Positions 1 through 12,041 are shown, counted from the stretch's first letter. The stretch: DNA of 64,000 nucleotides from Molossus alvarezi (GCA_037176705.1 CM073898.1:36025488-36089487), one strand, 5' to 3'. The notes: generated from the letters alone by a model not told the origin. A program made the numbers and translations.

Positions 1-404
1 CAGAAACAGTTAAAACTTCAAATGGATTAGGCCTATTTGATTCTTTATAAGCTTCATAAATTCATGAACCCTCTGCCCCAATTCTTACTGTCAAGGTGAT
101 TTTAATGGTCTTTTATTCATGAAATTATTCTGTAAATGAATATGTAATCAACACTCACAAAACATGCAGTGCTAGCCTAGTTCTTTTGAGCAGGAATAAA
201 TCACTTTTAGCATTGTTTATATTATTGTATTATTTATTTACTAGGATACTCACTTATTTATAAAATTTTTACTTTAAGTATTTTTGTTTTCCTAAGGACT
301 GTAACAACAAGGTTAAGGAAGATACCAGAAGTAGCCTAAGGGAGAATATAGTATAATGCCTATATGTAGCAGTCACTCAGAACACAGATGCGTAAGTTCA
401 GAAA
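1..404. other. Unassigned AT-rich sequence
   Basis: No ORF, repeat or RNA signal that I recognise. It is ordinary AT-rich non-coding DNA to the left of the MITE. Confidence 0.5.
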
Positions 405-526
405 TACAGAGTGGTCAAAAGTAGGTTTATCTGTATGGAAAATCACACAATAAATAATAAATAAGAATATAAGAATAAATTCTAGGTTTCTCATACAACT
501 GTAAACCTACTTTTGTCCACCCTGTA
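405..526. mobile_element. Mariner-like MITE with terminal inverted repeats
   Basis: The first 25 bases (405-429) and the last 25 (502-526) are inverted complements at about 22 of 25 positions, starting TACAG and ending CTGTA. This fits a TA-flanked Tc1/mariner-type non-autonomous element. Similarity continues weakly inward for about 10 bases. The 70-base core is a run of AATAA-like words with no coding capacity. It would have been moved by a transposase encoded elsewhere. I recall similar 'CAGGGTGG...CAAAAGTAGGTTTA' ends from mammalian mariner MITEs, but the family name is not certain. Confidence 0.75.
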
Positions 527-950
527 CTTGTATTGTTCTGAAGGTGGTTAACGAACTATCATTCTTAATTGCCAGAGTTCAGCATGGGTCCTAAAAGATT
601 TCTGTAAGTTAGAGAAAAGGTCAGCCAGAGAGCTGGAAATAGTGACTCAATGTTCTGTGGTATAGTTTCAGTTATAATTGAACTGGTAAGGATGACCCCC
701 TGATGTAGCTGTCAACTGTTTAAGAAATGATTGGTGTGTTCGGGACAGGCTGATGCCTGCAGGCACTCATTGAGTTGTTCATTTAGCACACAGTTATGTG
801 CTGCACACAGTTTTACAAGTTGGAAATACAGTATAATCAATATCAAATCACCTATTTTAACTATAAGTTACTCAACTCAAGATAGTTTAAACAAACATGC
901 AGATATATTGGTGCATGCAACAAGAAAGTTCAAGACGTGAACCTATCTTT
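527..950. other. Unassigned sequence between MITE and first SINE
   Basis: A 69-codon frame at 731-940 (+) has no recognisable motif and low-complexity codon use. I read it as chance. Nothing else is recognised. Confidence 0.45.
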
Positions 951-967
951 AGATGTGGCTAGATTTA

Positions 968-1230
968 TCTTTTTATTTTTATTTTTAAATCCTCGCCCAA
1001 GGATATATTTCCATTTATTTTCAGACAGAGTGAGAGGGAGGGGTTGAGAGAGAGAGAGAGAGAGAGAAACATCTGTGTGAGAGAAACATTGACTGGTTAC
1101 CTCCTGCAGGACCCTGACCAGGGCTGGGGGTGAACTGCAACCAAGGTATGTGCCCTTGACTGGAGTCAAACCCTCAACTCTTTGGTCCATGGGCTGATGG
1201 TCCAATTGCTGAGCCAAACCCACCAGGGTT
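968..1230 (-). mobile_element. VES SINE, type A tail, with target-site duplication
   Basis: Read on the minus strand, it starts with a tRNA-like head ending at 1230 (ACCCTGGTGGGTTTGGCTCAGC). It passes through a CT-rich stretch (the AG run at about 1048-1068 on the plus strand) and ends in the type A tail at 983-1020, followed by A-rich sequence. The flanks AGATGTGGCTAGATTTA (951-967) and AGATGTGGCTGGATTTA (1231-1247) agree at 16 of 17 bases. This is the target-site duplication left by L1-type target-primed insertion. The head is somewhat decayed, so this is a mid-age copy. A 97-codon frame inside it is not a gene. Confidence 0.93.
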
Positions 1231-1247
1231 AGATGTGGCTGGATTTA

Positions 1248-3465
1248 AAGAGCCTCAATGGATGTCATTAGTATATTATTTCTGTCTTTATCATTCAGTT
1301 TTGTTTTTCTGTTTTTACTTCTGAGGCAGGTTTTCTTCATTTGGTAGTCTTTGAATTTGAAGGCATACAAGGTAAGAGCTTAAAAAAACTTCGTGGAAGA
1401 GACAAACTCTCCCTGTTAATAATCACAGTTTATGCCCCAGGATTGAATGGGATGGGATGTGTACATCAATAAGCAACACTGTAGAAAATGGAAACTCTCT
1501 GATTGCCCAGATCTGAAACTGAAGTAGGGATGGCAGTGGGTTGGTGGGCATATGAAAGAAATCTCCCTCTAAATAGAAACGCTAAGCACAGAAGAGAAGT
1601 GATTTCCTAAGAAAAACGGGAGTGGCATGGGCAGAATAATGAACTGAATGATGATCAAGCTGGTCAACAGTTGTCCACTGCTGAATTTATGTGAGTAGTT
1701 ATTCACTTTAAATGTTAAATATGTTGTGGTTTCTGATTAAAAGATTAAATAATTTTAAAATACAGCAGCTAAAATCATGAAATTTGAGAGGCTGGAGAAA
1801 AAACATATTCATTTGAGCTTTAGATAGTGGTGTTGTGTTCTTAAAAAATCATATGGAGATCGTTTATTTATTATTTTTACTTCTTCCTCAGTGTCAAATT
1901 CTTAAATGGGCAACTTTCCTTGTAGAAGGAGTGAGAAAGCCAGACTGATTTATTTTTGGCTCACTTTGAAAGCACTAGCCTTCTGGGTGGTGGTCTCCTA
2001 TTAGACTCTATTTTGGCCACACCCTGAATTTTATCTCTTGTACTCAGTCACTTAACCTGATTTAGGAAATATTTTAAATAGTACATGTGGCTTTCACTTC
2101 CTGCTTATCTATCTGAGTTTCCATCTTCATTTACTTTTAGCTTGAGCATGTCCTACCTTCTAAGTTCAATTACACATTTAAAATGATATTTAAAAAATTT
2201 TCCCCAGAATTTTTTAGTAGTTTTCACAAAAGGAGAGTCTACCTGTATACTTAGTTCATCATATTGCTAGAAACTGATGTCTGGACATTAACATTTTAAT
2301 TTTATGTTATTGTACATGGAAACTACTGTATGTTTTTTGAGCAAATGACTCCTATGTTTTAGAAAAATTATATTGGCTATTGAGGAAAAAACAAACTAGA
2401 CAACATGGAGATCAAAGGCAGAGAGAATATTTAGGAAACAACTTCAATTGCATAAGTGAGATTTACTTAGCGTATAAACTAAAGCGGGTTAGCGAATCTT
2501 CAGAGAAGAGAGAACCAATAGTAGAAAATAAAAAATTTTCAAGTATACAGATAAAGGTGCATCAGCCTAAAGAAATTAAACATTTTCTCTTGAAGCCATA
2601 TTGCTAAAGCATATCAGATAGTAGTCTATATCAAATTTAGCTTGAGGGTACATTGTAATTAACTTATAAGTTGAATTGAATTGTGACAAGTATGAACTGT
2701 TTTGAAGATCTTTTCTCACTACAATGGCATAGACCGTTTGGTTCAATTACCAATTCACAATGAGCCTTAACCAAGTGTAGCAGATAGAAAGCCTTGAATC
2801 TCAATGAGTTGCAAAACTGGAAAGGCTTTGGATGCCAATGGAATTATTCACTGGTGCCACCTAGGTGAGAAAGTATGTAACTTATCAAGTAACTATAGAT
2901 ATTCAAGGTATTTTTGAAAAGTGATATTTTTTGGAGACATTTTAAGATGTCCTCAAAACTGAAGTGCACCAGATATGAGAAATGAAGTTCTACCTTACAA
3001 CTATGTCCATCAAAGTAAAAATAATAAATAAAAAAGTAGTTAAGGCTTAGCTCCAAAATTACGTTTCTTGGAAGTCTTCTTAATAGATTCAAGACTTATT
3101 AATTTAGCAATCTTTAATTCTCCCATGAATTCATGTTTGTACCACACAATTAACATCTTCTTCTAAAGTAGATTGTGTTCTAACTTCCAACATCAAAAAA
3201 TAATCTCTAGAAAAATAGTTTAGAATAATGAGAAAAGTATGGATTTTGGAGATAATTCAGCCAGTGACATATTTGCTAAGTTTGAATGTAGCTTCTTACC
3301 TGAGAGACTTTCCACAAATGTCTCATTTTCTTCAAGCCTTTGTTGCCCAAGACACCAAGAAAAAACACTTTTACTTTGGAGAATTGTTTCAATATTGAAA
3401 TGATATAAGTTGACAAGCACAACAGTTGACATGTATTAATAACTTATCAACTCATTTTCACCACT
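1248..3465. other. Unassigned AT-rich stretch
   Basis: About 2.2 kb with no gene or repeat that I can name. Small frames at 2380-2607 (+), 2844-3092 (-) and 3220-3432 (-) lack family motifs, initiation context or splice-site pairs and look like chance. It could be ordinary ancient intergenic or intronic DNA. Confidence 0.5.
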
Positions 3466-3469
3466 TCTA

Positions 3470-4590
3470 CTCAACGTGGTACATATGGGGAATCCTAACC
3501 AGAGCCATTGGGCAAGAAAAAAGAAATAGAAGGCATCCAAGTCAGAAAGGGAAAAGTAAAATTATCTGTTTGCAGATGACATAATCATATATGAAGAAAA
3601 TCCAAAACACTGCAGAAACTAATAACTAACAGTTGTTAAAAATAATAAAGTTGAAGAATACAAAATCAACATACAAAAATCCACTGTATTTCAATATACT
3701 AATAATGAACTATTGGAAAAGTAAACAATTCCATTTACAATAGCATCAAAAAAGAATAAAATCAACAGCTATATAAAAGGATACTCAACTAATCACTAAT
3801 TAAATTAGATAAACATTCATCATGAGGGGAATTCAAATCAAAACAATGAGAAATCTCCTTTCACCTGTTATGAGGACTTTTATAAAAAAGACAACAGAAA
3901 ACAAGTGTTGACAAGGATGTGGAGAAAAGCGAATCCTTGTACATAAACTACTGTTGAGAATGCAAATTGGTAGCATTATGGAAAACAATACGGATTTTCC
4001 TCAAAACATTAAAAATAAATAACATATGAACCAGCAATCCCACTCCTGGGTCATTTACCCAAAATAATTGAATTCAGAATTTTAAAGAGACAGCAACAAT
4101 CGTATGTTTATTGTAGCATTCATTAGTCATTATAATAGCCAAGATGAGAAAACAATCTAAATGCCCATTGACAGATGAATGGATAAAGAAAATGTGGTAT
4201 ATACTACAATAGATTATTTCAACTTCAAAAACAAAGAAAGTCTGCCATATGTGACCACATGAATAAACTCTGAGGACATTATGCTAAGTGAAATAAGCCA
4301 GGTGCAGAAGGACAAATATCACATGATTTTACTTATATGAACCATCTAAAATAGTCAAACACATGGAAGTAAAGAGAATGGTAGTTGCAAGGGATGGGAG
4401 GGTGGGGCCAGGAATGGGGAGTTGCTATTTAAGGGGTGTAAAGTTTCAGTTATGTAAGATGATTACGTTTTAGAAATCTGTACAGCATTTTGCCTATAGT
4501 TAAAAATACGGTGTTGCATAATTTTAAAATGTGTTAATGTTAAGAGGGTACATCTCATGTTAAGAGTTCTTAACAGAATTTATAAAAAAG
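3470..4590 (+). mobile_element. Old LINE-1 fragment (ORF2 3' part and 3' UTR)
   Basis: The sequence follows the L1 ORF2 reading direction. 'TTATCTGTTTGCAGATGAC' at about 3562-3580 is the degenerate reverse-transcriptase FADD region. Around 3920-4330 come the usual C-terminal landmarks: 'ACAAGGATGTGGAGAAAAG', 'GAACCAGCAATCCCACTCCT', 'ATGCTAAGTGAAATAAGCCAG'. A G-rich 3' UTR piece follows at about 4380-4430. ORF2 jumps at about 3830, so an internal segment is missing, and stops and shifts are frequent. It is an inactive old mammalian L1 (L1M-like); the subfamily is not resolved. Confidence 0.85.
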
Positions 4591-7140
4591 AACATCATAT
4601 AGCTTTCTTTATGTATTAAATGCATTTGACATTGGGTGTCTGTGCGTGTGTGTGTATAATCTTATTGCCCCCTACGTATTGAGAGTCTTAGACTCTCACT
4701 ATGGCACTATGTCTGAAAATGATGAAGTCACACAACTTCCTTGAATATCAATGTTTTTATCTTTTATCTGAGGGAATTAATAATTGTGTTATCAAAATAA
4801 TTTTATAATGTCTAATCAAATTCAAAGCCCTTTTCTGTGCTGGTCCTTCTGATTTCAGTTGGTATGTAAAATAGTGCTAGATATAAAGAACTGTTTGAAT
4901 AAAAACATGTTGATTTTAGTTGTTATAATTAAAAGAGACATTAAAAAAAATCTTAGTTAAAATTTGAATTTGAGTATGTAAAGTTTCTCTCATTTTGTGT
5001 ATGTGTAACTTTAAAAAGTTTTGCATGCAAAGTAATTTTTCATGAGATCTTTCAATTCAAGTTTGTGTGTGTGTGTATGTGTGTGCGTGAGTAAACAGAA
5101 AATAATTCTGCTGTTGATAAGAAATTTCTCCTATTTAAAAAAATCTATTATATTATGACAATTTAGATGTTAAAATAAAAACATATAGGATGAAGGGTTT
5201 TCCTTCTATTTTTATTGACTTTAAAATGCTTTTGGAGCTTGTGAGCTGGTAGTACAGGGAGGAGAGGAAATGGGAGGGAGGGAGGAAAAAGAGAGAATGA
5301 AAGGAGAAAAACTTAATGGGCCAGTGATTAAATGTGTAGAACACAGACATCGTATAGAATAACTTAGATTGGAGAGATACTGGAGTACATAGACTGAAGT
5401 ACTTTAAATAGATATAGAAAGAGAACCAGAAAATGTCACTTTTGTGCTGTGGGGAAATTGGAAGGTAAAGTTTTGTGTTGAACAGAGAAAAAAAATTTTT
5501 TTTTAACCAAAGACATGGACAAGCAGCTATTGAATTTCCATATTTTGCATGATGCTAGATATTGTGGACTGTACAGTAGGGTAATGCCCATAATCTAAAG
5601 CAGCTTAGATTTAAAAGGAAAGGGAAGGAGGGAAGAAAGGAGGGAAAGAGGATTGAGTGAATGAAAGGAGAGAGTAGACAGTCTATTATGTATAATGCAA
5701 TGTACTAAGGTATTTGTTTGAGTTCACTTGCCACCTTACAACACTCTCGTTTAATTAAAGAGGAAAACAGACAGTTATAAGATAAACTTTGTTATGTATT
5801 AGTATATAACCAAATTTTATATACATTGATTCAAAAAGCAGGACAAAGTGCTAAACTCAGTGCTGTTGATTTGACTTGAACTAACCATTAGTGATTAATT
5901 AGCAAAGGGTTTCTAGAGAAGATATAACTTGAGGCAAACATTGCAAAATGTATTGAGGCAAAAGGATGCAATGGAAAGTTGCCTTTTATATAATGTTTTG
6001 AGTGTTATATCAATACATACACAAAAGTTAAATCTTACTTATAGATCTTTATAAATGTAATATAATGGGCCCTTTGCTTCCTAAATAACTAGAGTAAAAA
6101 CCAAAACAAATAAAACTTGTGGCTTGCTGAATGTCAGCTTAAGAACACCCTTGACCCTGCTGTCTCTCTAAGCAAAAACTGGATATTTCTTTCATAGTCT
6201 TGTATTGACAAACTGTTTTCCCAAACTATGCATAAATAATGCAAAGTGAAAACCAAAATAGAAGATAATTAGGTATGATTGTCTTCTTTACAACATACGG
6301 CCTTATGGCCATTTCAGTGACTATTACATGCCATGAGTAACATTATCACAAGTATATTATGTTCTACACTCTGATTAGCTAGTGACAATAGAAAAAAAAT
6401 ATATTTAAGTTCAGGGAAGAGCATCATGAATAGAAAACTGGTTTCTGGCAGGCAACGCAAGCTAAAGTGAATATTGGCAATATTTAACGTTCCCCAGAGA
6501 TTCCCAAACACTTCCATCTATATGCTCATGTAGCTGATTTAAATGAATGTGTTATGCACTTCCAATTTCTATACTAAAAATGACACTTTCTGTCACACAA
6601 AATGATTACTCTCACCTATTACTTATAACCTGTTACATATTTTAGATCAACAAGTTGAAGGAATATAGGCTGTGTAGATTTATAACTGGAAATTGGATGA
6701 TGTAATTTTTCACTCTAATAAGAAAACAATTAGGAAAGACAGACATATCTCTATTGCTTTACCCATATAAAAAGTTGTATAAATGCACAGTTATTACATA
6801 CATACAGCTGTATGTATATATAGTCTATATGTAGATAAATTTAAAAATTTTTATCATAAAGTAAAAAAAAATCACTTAATATATAAAGTTGACTGCTCCC
6901 TTTCTAATCTCTCCCATTTCAAAGTTTTATGAGTTAGTTGTTATCTTTTATACATTCGTTAGACTGAGTAACCATTATAAACTCTTACTATGTACTACAT
7001 ATATTATTGTTATCCTTTGTCTCAATTCAAGCCAATTAATTGTAAATTCCTAAGCCAGCTATTCTTTAGAATAAGGAAATGTATGCCAATAAATTCCTCC
7101 TTTGGCGCTTACAACAAAACAGTAACTGTTCATCCTGTCT
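4591..7140. other. Unassigned AT-rich stretch with short TG repeats
   Basis: About 2.5 kb with no recognisable gene. It holds a short TG run at about 4643-4658, the TG repeat at 5062-5088, and purine-rich patches at 5255-5320 and 5620-5690. Part of 5510-5760 has the feel of an ancient L2/MIR-age repeat, but I cannot align it well enough to call it. Confidence 0.45.
5062..5088. repeat. Imperfect (TG)n microsatellite
   Basis: Short TG dinucleotide run interrupted by TATG and TGCG variants. It may be length-polymorphic but is too interrupted to be highly unstable. Confidence 0.8.
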
Positions 7141-7149
7141 ACCGCGACT

Positions 7150-7530
7150 GCTAGCTACCTATTTTACCAAACCCAACTTCTAACACTTTCCCATACACTG
7201 TCCTATTGCCTTCGTGGGCTTCTTGCTGTGTTTTAAATGTATCAATTCCTTTTGCTCTTTGGGGCTTATGCATCTACATCTTCTTTGTCTGGAATGCTTT
7301 TCCTTCAGTCCTTTTCATTGCTGGATCTTCCTCAAAAAATTAGACTCTACTCGAGTATTGTATCCTTATTAACGCCTTCTTTGATTTTTCCACAAAACGG
7401 CTTCCCAGTTTTTTCTAGCTTGCCGCCTTGATATTTACATTCATGGTGCTTATCACAATCTGTCATCATTTTACTTGTTTTACTGATTTCTATTCTTTAT
7501 ATTTCTATTACTTATATTAATTTCTAGAGG
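7150..7530 (+). mobile_element. LINE-2 (L2) 3' fragment
   Basis: The order of words matches the L2 consensus as I know it: '...TTGCTGTG...', '...TCTGGAATGCTTTTCCTTC' at about 7288-7308, then 'CTTATCACAATCTGTCATCATTTTA' near 7450, then a TTTATT-rich end. In the family this is the 3' end of the L2 ORF and its UTR. L2 died before the eutherian radiation, so this is a molecular fossil. The 64-codon frame at 7237-7431 is a remnant of it, not a gene. Confidence 0.75.
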
Positions 7531-9251
7531 GATTCCCCATTAATGGTATTTTGAAAAGGTGAAGAGAAAGAGCAGGTCTATGAGAAAAGCTACCCAATCT
7601 CTCAAGTAAAGAGATGAAGCACACGCTGTGTTTTAAAAACACTAGAATATGAAGCATTTGGAACTAGGACATATTCCACTCCCATAATTTTAAGATACCA
7701 AAAGGATTAGTAAAAATCTAAGAGGTTGGTGGGGCAAAGGGACAAAAAGGAGGGCCCCAAGCCGAAGCTTTTGTAAAGACCTATTCTGAAGACAAGGGAG
7801 ACGAGGAGGAATGTTGAGAATACGAGAACCAAAAGGAATGCAGCTGGGATGAAAAATGGAGTGAGGAGGAAGATCAATGCAAGATAATTTGGGAGAAATA
7901 AGCTGAGGAAAATTAAGGCCATGATATTACCTGTGGCCATGAAATAATAAATATTAAAATAACTTCAGATAAGAATGATTCAAGTTGCGGCATTCATTTT
8001 AGAAGAAGCAAAGAAATCTGCAGAGAAGCTTGGTTCCCTCCAAACCAACAAGCCCTATGGGTTTGACTCTACTGCAAACAACCGCAGTGATTTGAAGAAA
8101 GTCAGTCAGTACTGCAGACGTATTTATAAAAAAGGGGCAATTGATCAGATGATTTTCAGGTTTCTTTTCTGTTTTAAAATTCTGAATATAAGTGAATCAG
8201 TCTAGCACTTGTCCATTATTATTTCCTGCAAACACTAATATTTCAAATAAATAGTGTGGCTCTTTGGTGTAATTGTAACCTGTCTTAAAGACTCTTCTTT
8301 TATGTCATTAATGTTCATCAACTAATTGTTCCTCCCATTTTTTGTAGAATAGCATCTTCCCATTGATAACTGGTGTTAAGACAAAGACAAGAATACCTTT
8401 CTACTATGTAACCTCATATTTGTTTTTTGGTCCCTTTTATCAAAGTTTGAACCTGACCTAGGTTCTAAACTCACACAGTTGCCTGAAATCCCTGTTTCAA
8501 CATAAGTATAACCTTGATATTTCTCAAAAATTCAAATGTTTATTTCCTAAAGTGAAGAGAAACTGATGAACAAAGGAGAACTAAAATGCTGATTGAGGTC
8601 ATATCAAGCAATTTCAACAAATCAACAAAGGAATTAAAGGGAATAAACTTAGTTCCTTCCTAATAGCATTTTGGTTTGTTTCCATATTGCCCTTTCTTTT
8701 CTGTTATTATGCAGTTAATGCAATCTAATTAAGTAATGTCTTCTGAATGATTAAGCTATTTATGATTGAACCTGATGAAGGAAATGAGAAAGCCTCTTAA
8801 ACATCTAAATAGAATTAATTCCTATTAACTGTTGTAAGTCACAATCAGAATGAGATTGAATTCAACATTTTGCTCAGGCAAAGATATTTCCAGAATTTAG
8901 ATATTTTCATCAATATTTGTAATGAGATTTAGAAAAGAAATTAAAGCTGTTGACATTAGAACTATTTTTATGTTTTGCAGAATATTCTCTCTGAGTGATA
9001 TTTTGTGGAGATATCAGTGTTCTCTCTACATAAACAGTAAATGGTAAGATCAGGCAAATCAGAAGATGTTTCATGCTCATGACCTTTCCTTTCACATGTC
9101 AAGGGGGGAAAAGAGCCTCTTCAGAGCCTAAGAGGATCTGATATTATCTTTTGCAGAAGAATTCACATTATATTCTGAAAACTATAGGGAGGTTCATAAG
9201 AAAACCTTCAACTGTTTAGTTTGAATTAACCTTTAAAAATGTAATATATAC
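7531..9251. other. Unassigned stretch with one unexplained ORF
   Basis: About 1.7 kb without a named repeat. A purine-rich segment (7690-7940) precedes the ORF described at 7975-8205. The rest, to 9251, is AT-rich with no recognisable features. Confidence 0.45.
7975..8205 (+). other. Unrecognised 76-codon ORF, possibly a pseudogene scrap
   Basis: I do not recognise this frame. Residues 1-56 are charged and mixed in composition, with Lys/Glu/Gln-rich words such as EEAKKSAEKLG and SDLKKVSQYCRRIYKKGAID. That is less like chance AT-rich frames than its neighbours. The last 20 residues are hydrophobic and look like read-through of non-coding DNA. Another open purine-rich stretch lies just upstream at 7710-7940. 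No splice sites, poly-A tail or target-site duplication was found. It could be a decayed retrocopy or exon, or chance. Confidence 0.2.
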
Positions 9252-9460
9252 AGCCCGACCGGTGTGGCTCAGTGGACTGTCATCCCATGGACTGACACTC
9301 AATTCCCGGTCAGGGCACATGCCTAGGTTGCGGACCAAATTCCCAGCGGGGGGCATGCAGGAGGCAGCCTGTAGATGTTTCTCTCTCACATGGATAGTTC
9401 TCTCTCTCTCTTCCCTTCTCTATCTAAAAAAATCAATAAAAAATATTTAGGAAAAAAATA
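9252..9460 (+). mobile_element. VES SINE, type B tail
   Basis: The head starts AGCCCGACCGGTGTGGCTCAGTGG (A box within), and a decayed B box follows near 9300-9312. The central GGGGGGCATGCAGGAGGCAGCC block is diagnostic of type B, followed by a CT-rich run and the tail AAAAATCAATAAAAAATATTT. No clear target-site duplication is left. The 62-codon frame inside is not a gene. Confidence 0.9.
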
Positions 9461-10099
9461 TAGAATGTATATTTTAATCATTTTAATGTTAATAAGCATG
9501 TTCCCCCATACATACCACTTATAAAACATTAACCTATACGAATAACATATATACATTAGATGGGCTAGAATGTTTACTCATGTTAATACAACCCTTGTAG
9601 AAAACACTTTGTCATCTCTACTCAGACTCTTAAATGATTAGAAATTTACAGGTCTGCACTGATTTCTTTTTAAATTTATTTTGAACAGGATCTATACCCC
9701 AACCCATACACTGGGGGCACTACTCTAGTCTTCAGTTACAGGCTCAGCTGATGGCAGGCAAGATTAGTGCACATATGCTGCTCTGTGTTCTTGTAATAGG
9801 ATATTGGTTGGTTGTAAAATAACAAATGTATATTGTGCTGGAATAGGCAATATTGTATAAAGCATCAGGCCTTTTATGTGGTTGCTTCTTATTTAAATAT
9901 ATTTGTATAAATATTATTTTTTATTCTAGATAAAGTAAATTTGAAAGATGATATTTTACTTTTACAAGATAATATTTTATATAGGTGAATAATATAATTT
10001 CACTTAAAATTTTTTGAAAAAAATGATGATGGATAAGATCAATCAGGAGTCACATAAAATTACACTATGAAGACCAGCTAATTATGCAATGATTTTTGA

Positions 10100-10480
10100 C
10101 TGCACAAAAGTAGTATAAGATGAAAGAAAGCAATAAGACCTATACTTCCATACAGTTTCTCAAAAACAGAATATATGCTGTATGGTTTACAAGCAGCTCT
10201 GCTCTTAGACCCACACAAGCGGGGCCTCTGCCTCAGGAAAGCCCCCCTCTGGGGTCTCGGTCTGAGCCAGGCTGGCAATGCCATATGGGTAGGATGTGTC
10301 AGACTTGGTCTGGAACCCATCTGGGCCATGGAGAGCTCTTCAACCCTTTGCCTCATGTGTGAGGTTGGCCAGATACATTTGGGGCCTTGGGACCTCATGC
10401 CTATAGGATTGTTCTAGGGCCTTGTAGCCAGGCCCCCAGCCCATTTATGGAACCATCCAGAATGCTGCTGAATGATTTTA
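10100..10480 (-). repeat. GC-richer segment, probably an old LTR or other dispersed repeat
   Basis: Markedly more GC-rich than its surroundings, with overlapping open frames on both strands (80-106 codons) that carry no known motif. Read on the minus strand, the part around 10240-10340 resembles 20140-20260 (plus strand). They share 'AGAGCT(CT)CCATGGCCCA', then a GGGT, then CACA and GGCA words in the same order. So it is likely two copies of one dispersed repeat in inverted orientation. The family is not identified. Confidence 0.4.
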
Positions 10481-10899
10481 TTTAGGTGACTCAAACTGTT
10501 TAAATATATAAGAACACCACAAAAGGTTTTTTGATGGGGTCATGTTTAACCTAGAGGCAGCCCTAATTACATGCCATTAAAGTTTAACTTTTATGTTGTT
10601 CAAAATTATACAATTCTCGATGTTTTATTCTACACATTTGACCAATAGCTCCAAGATACTTGACAAGGTACAATGTCATTTTGAAGCAAATATAATGAAC
10701 ATAAAAGTAAGTCTTTTGGTGTATTTCATTGAAAATAAAATAAGTTAATGTTATCAAACATTATATCAATGAATTCTGAAGCTGACAATTATAATGCTAT
10801 TCTAACACCAGTCAGGGAAGTTACTACAATACACATCAGGAAGAAGCATACACAATTAGGAAAATATAAATACTCAAGCCTGTACTATTGATACAGTGG

Positions 10900-11390
10900 T
10901 GTTCTGGTGAACTGTTACTGTAAAACAAGCCACTCCGAAACCTAGTGGTTTAGGGAAAAAACAAAATTTGCTGTGCCCACAGATTTGAAATTTAGGTAAG
11001 GTTCATACATAAAAAGACAGCTTTCATTGTTCCACACAGAATCAGCTGGGAAATCTCAGTAAGTCTGAAGGACCCATTTCCAAGATGGTTCACTCACCTG
11101 CTTGGCTAAATTATTATTGAGTGTTGGTCGATAGCTCAGTCCTGGCTATCAGCTGTGCCCAGATTCTGACCATGTGTGCCTTTTGTTTATTGGTTTTTCT
11201 CAAAGCATGGCAGAGAGGTTCCAAGAGTGAGTGTTTCAAGTGGTAAGAAGTAGAAACTGCAAGTATCTTCATGGTTGGGTCAAGAAATTGGCTCAGTATC
11301 ACTTGTGTGATTCCGCTGGTCAAAGGAGTCACAGAGCTTCCATCTGTGATTCAAGGAATGAGGACATATATCCCATTTTCCCATGAAGCT
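10900..11390. repeat. Probable ancient interspersed repeat (family unresolved)
   Basis: Contains 'AACAAGCCACTCCGAAACCTAGTGG' (broken at non-consensus bases), 'CAAGATGGTTCACTCACCTG', 'GCATGGCAGAGAGGTTCCAAGAG' and 'GGTCAAAGGAGTCACAGAG'. These words occur in this order in a widespread mammalian repeat whose name I cannot give with certainty (LTR or hAT type). No coding potential: the 72-codon minus-strand frame at 11114-11332 is incidental. Confidence 0.45.
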
Positions 11391-11483
11391 ATGTCAAATT
11401 ATCTATAGTCATCTTTAACTAATCACAGTAAGACAAACAGATACCAGAAAATACAATTGGGAGACTGTCTGACTCCAAAGAAA

Positions 11484-11531
11484 TTGTTTAGAATACAAAA
11501 AAAAAAAAAAAAAAAAAACTATTCTAAACAA
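11484..11531. repeat. Perfect 12-bp inverted repeat around a poly-A run
   Basis: TTGTTTAGAATA (11484-11495) is the exact complement of TATTCTAAACAA (11520-11531). The 24-base spacer is C, then a run of A, then C. RNA or single-stranded DNA from here would form a 12-bp stem with an A-rich loop. It is too short to assign to a transposon. Confidence 0.8.
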
Positions 11532-11834
11532 GGTCGTGTGAGCAAATGAGATCCAGAACTGCTTTTGTCATTATGAGATTATGAGGACACTCAATTCCAA
11601 GATGAAACTGCCGCTGGGGAATTAAGGGTATCGTTGTTTTACTCATTACTTGCATGAAAAAAGATAAGGAAGCCATTGTTTCTTGCCATTGTTGAACTGT
11701 TTACAAAGCCTCACCTACAACTACTCTGAGTCTAAAATTTATAGCTTTATGAACAACTAAATCTCCTACACTGCTTAATCTAATTTCAGTGGATTTTTCT
11801 ATCAGTTGCAACTATGATTACAATAACTGGTAAA

Positions 11835-12041
11835 GTCCTTTTAAGAAACAGACTGACAATCCCCTAAAGAGGGGGGTGGTGGGGGAGAGATAAACCACAG
11901 AACTTATATGCATGTATGCATGAACAGTGGACATGGACAACAAACTGGGGACAGGGTGGGGAGGGAGGGGGTGGGAGGAATCAGTGGGGGAAAAAGGAGA
12001 AACATCTGTAACAAAAATTAATTTAAAAAAAAAAAAAAGTA
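11835..12041 (+). mobile_element. 5'-truncated L1 consisting only of the 3' UTR end
   Basis: The segment matches, in reverse complement, the 3' end of the large antisense L1 at 29480-32690. Shared landmarks are ACAGACTGA...CCCC, ATAAACCACAGAACTTATAT, GTGGACATGGACAACA, GGGACAGGGTGGGGAGGGAG and the final TTAATTTAAA plus poly-A. CAATAACTGGTAAAG before it and AAGTAACTGATAATC after it look like a diverged target-site duplication. It carries no coding sequence. Its high identity shows that the same L1 family delivered both inserts. Confidence 0.85.
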
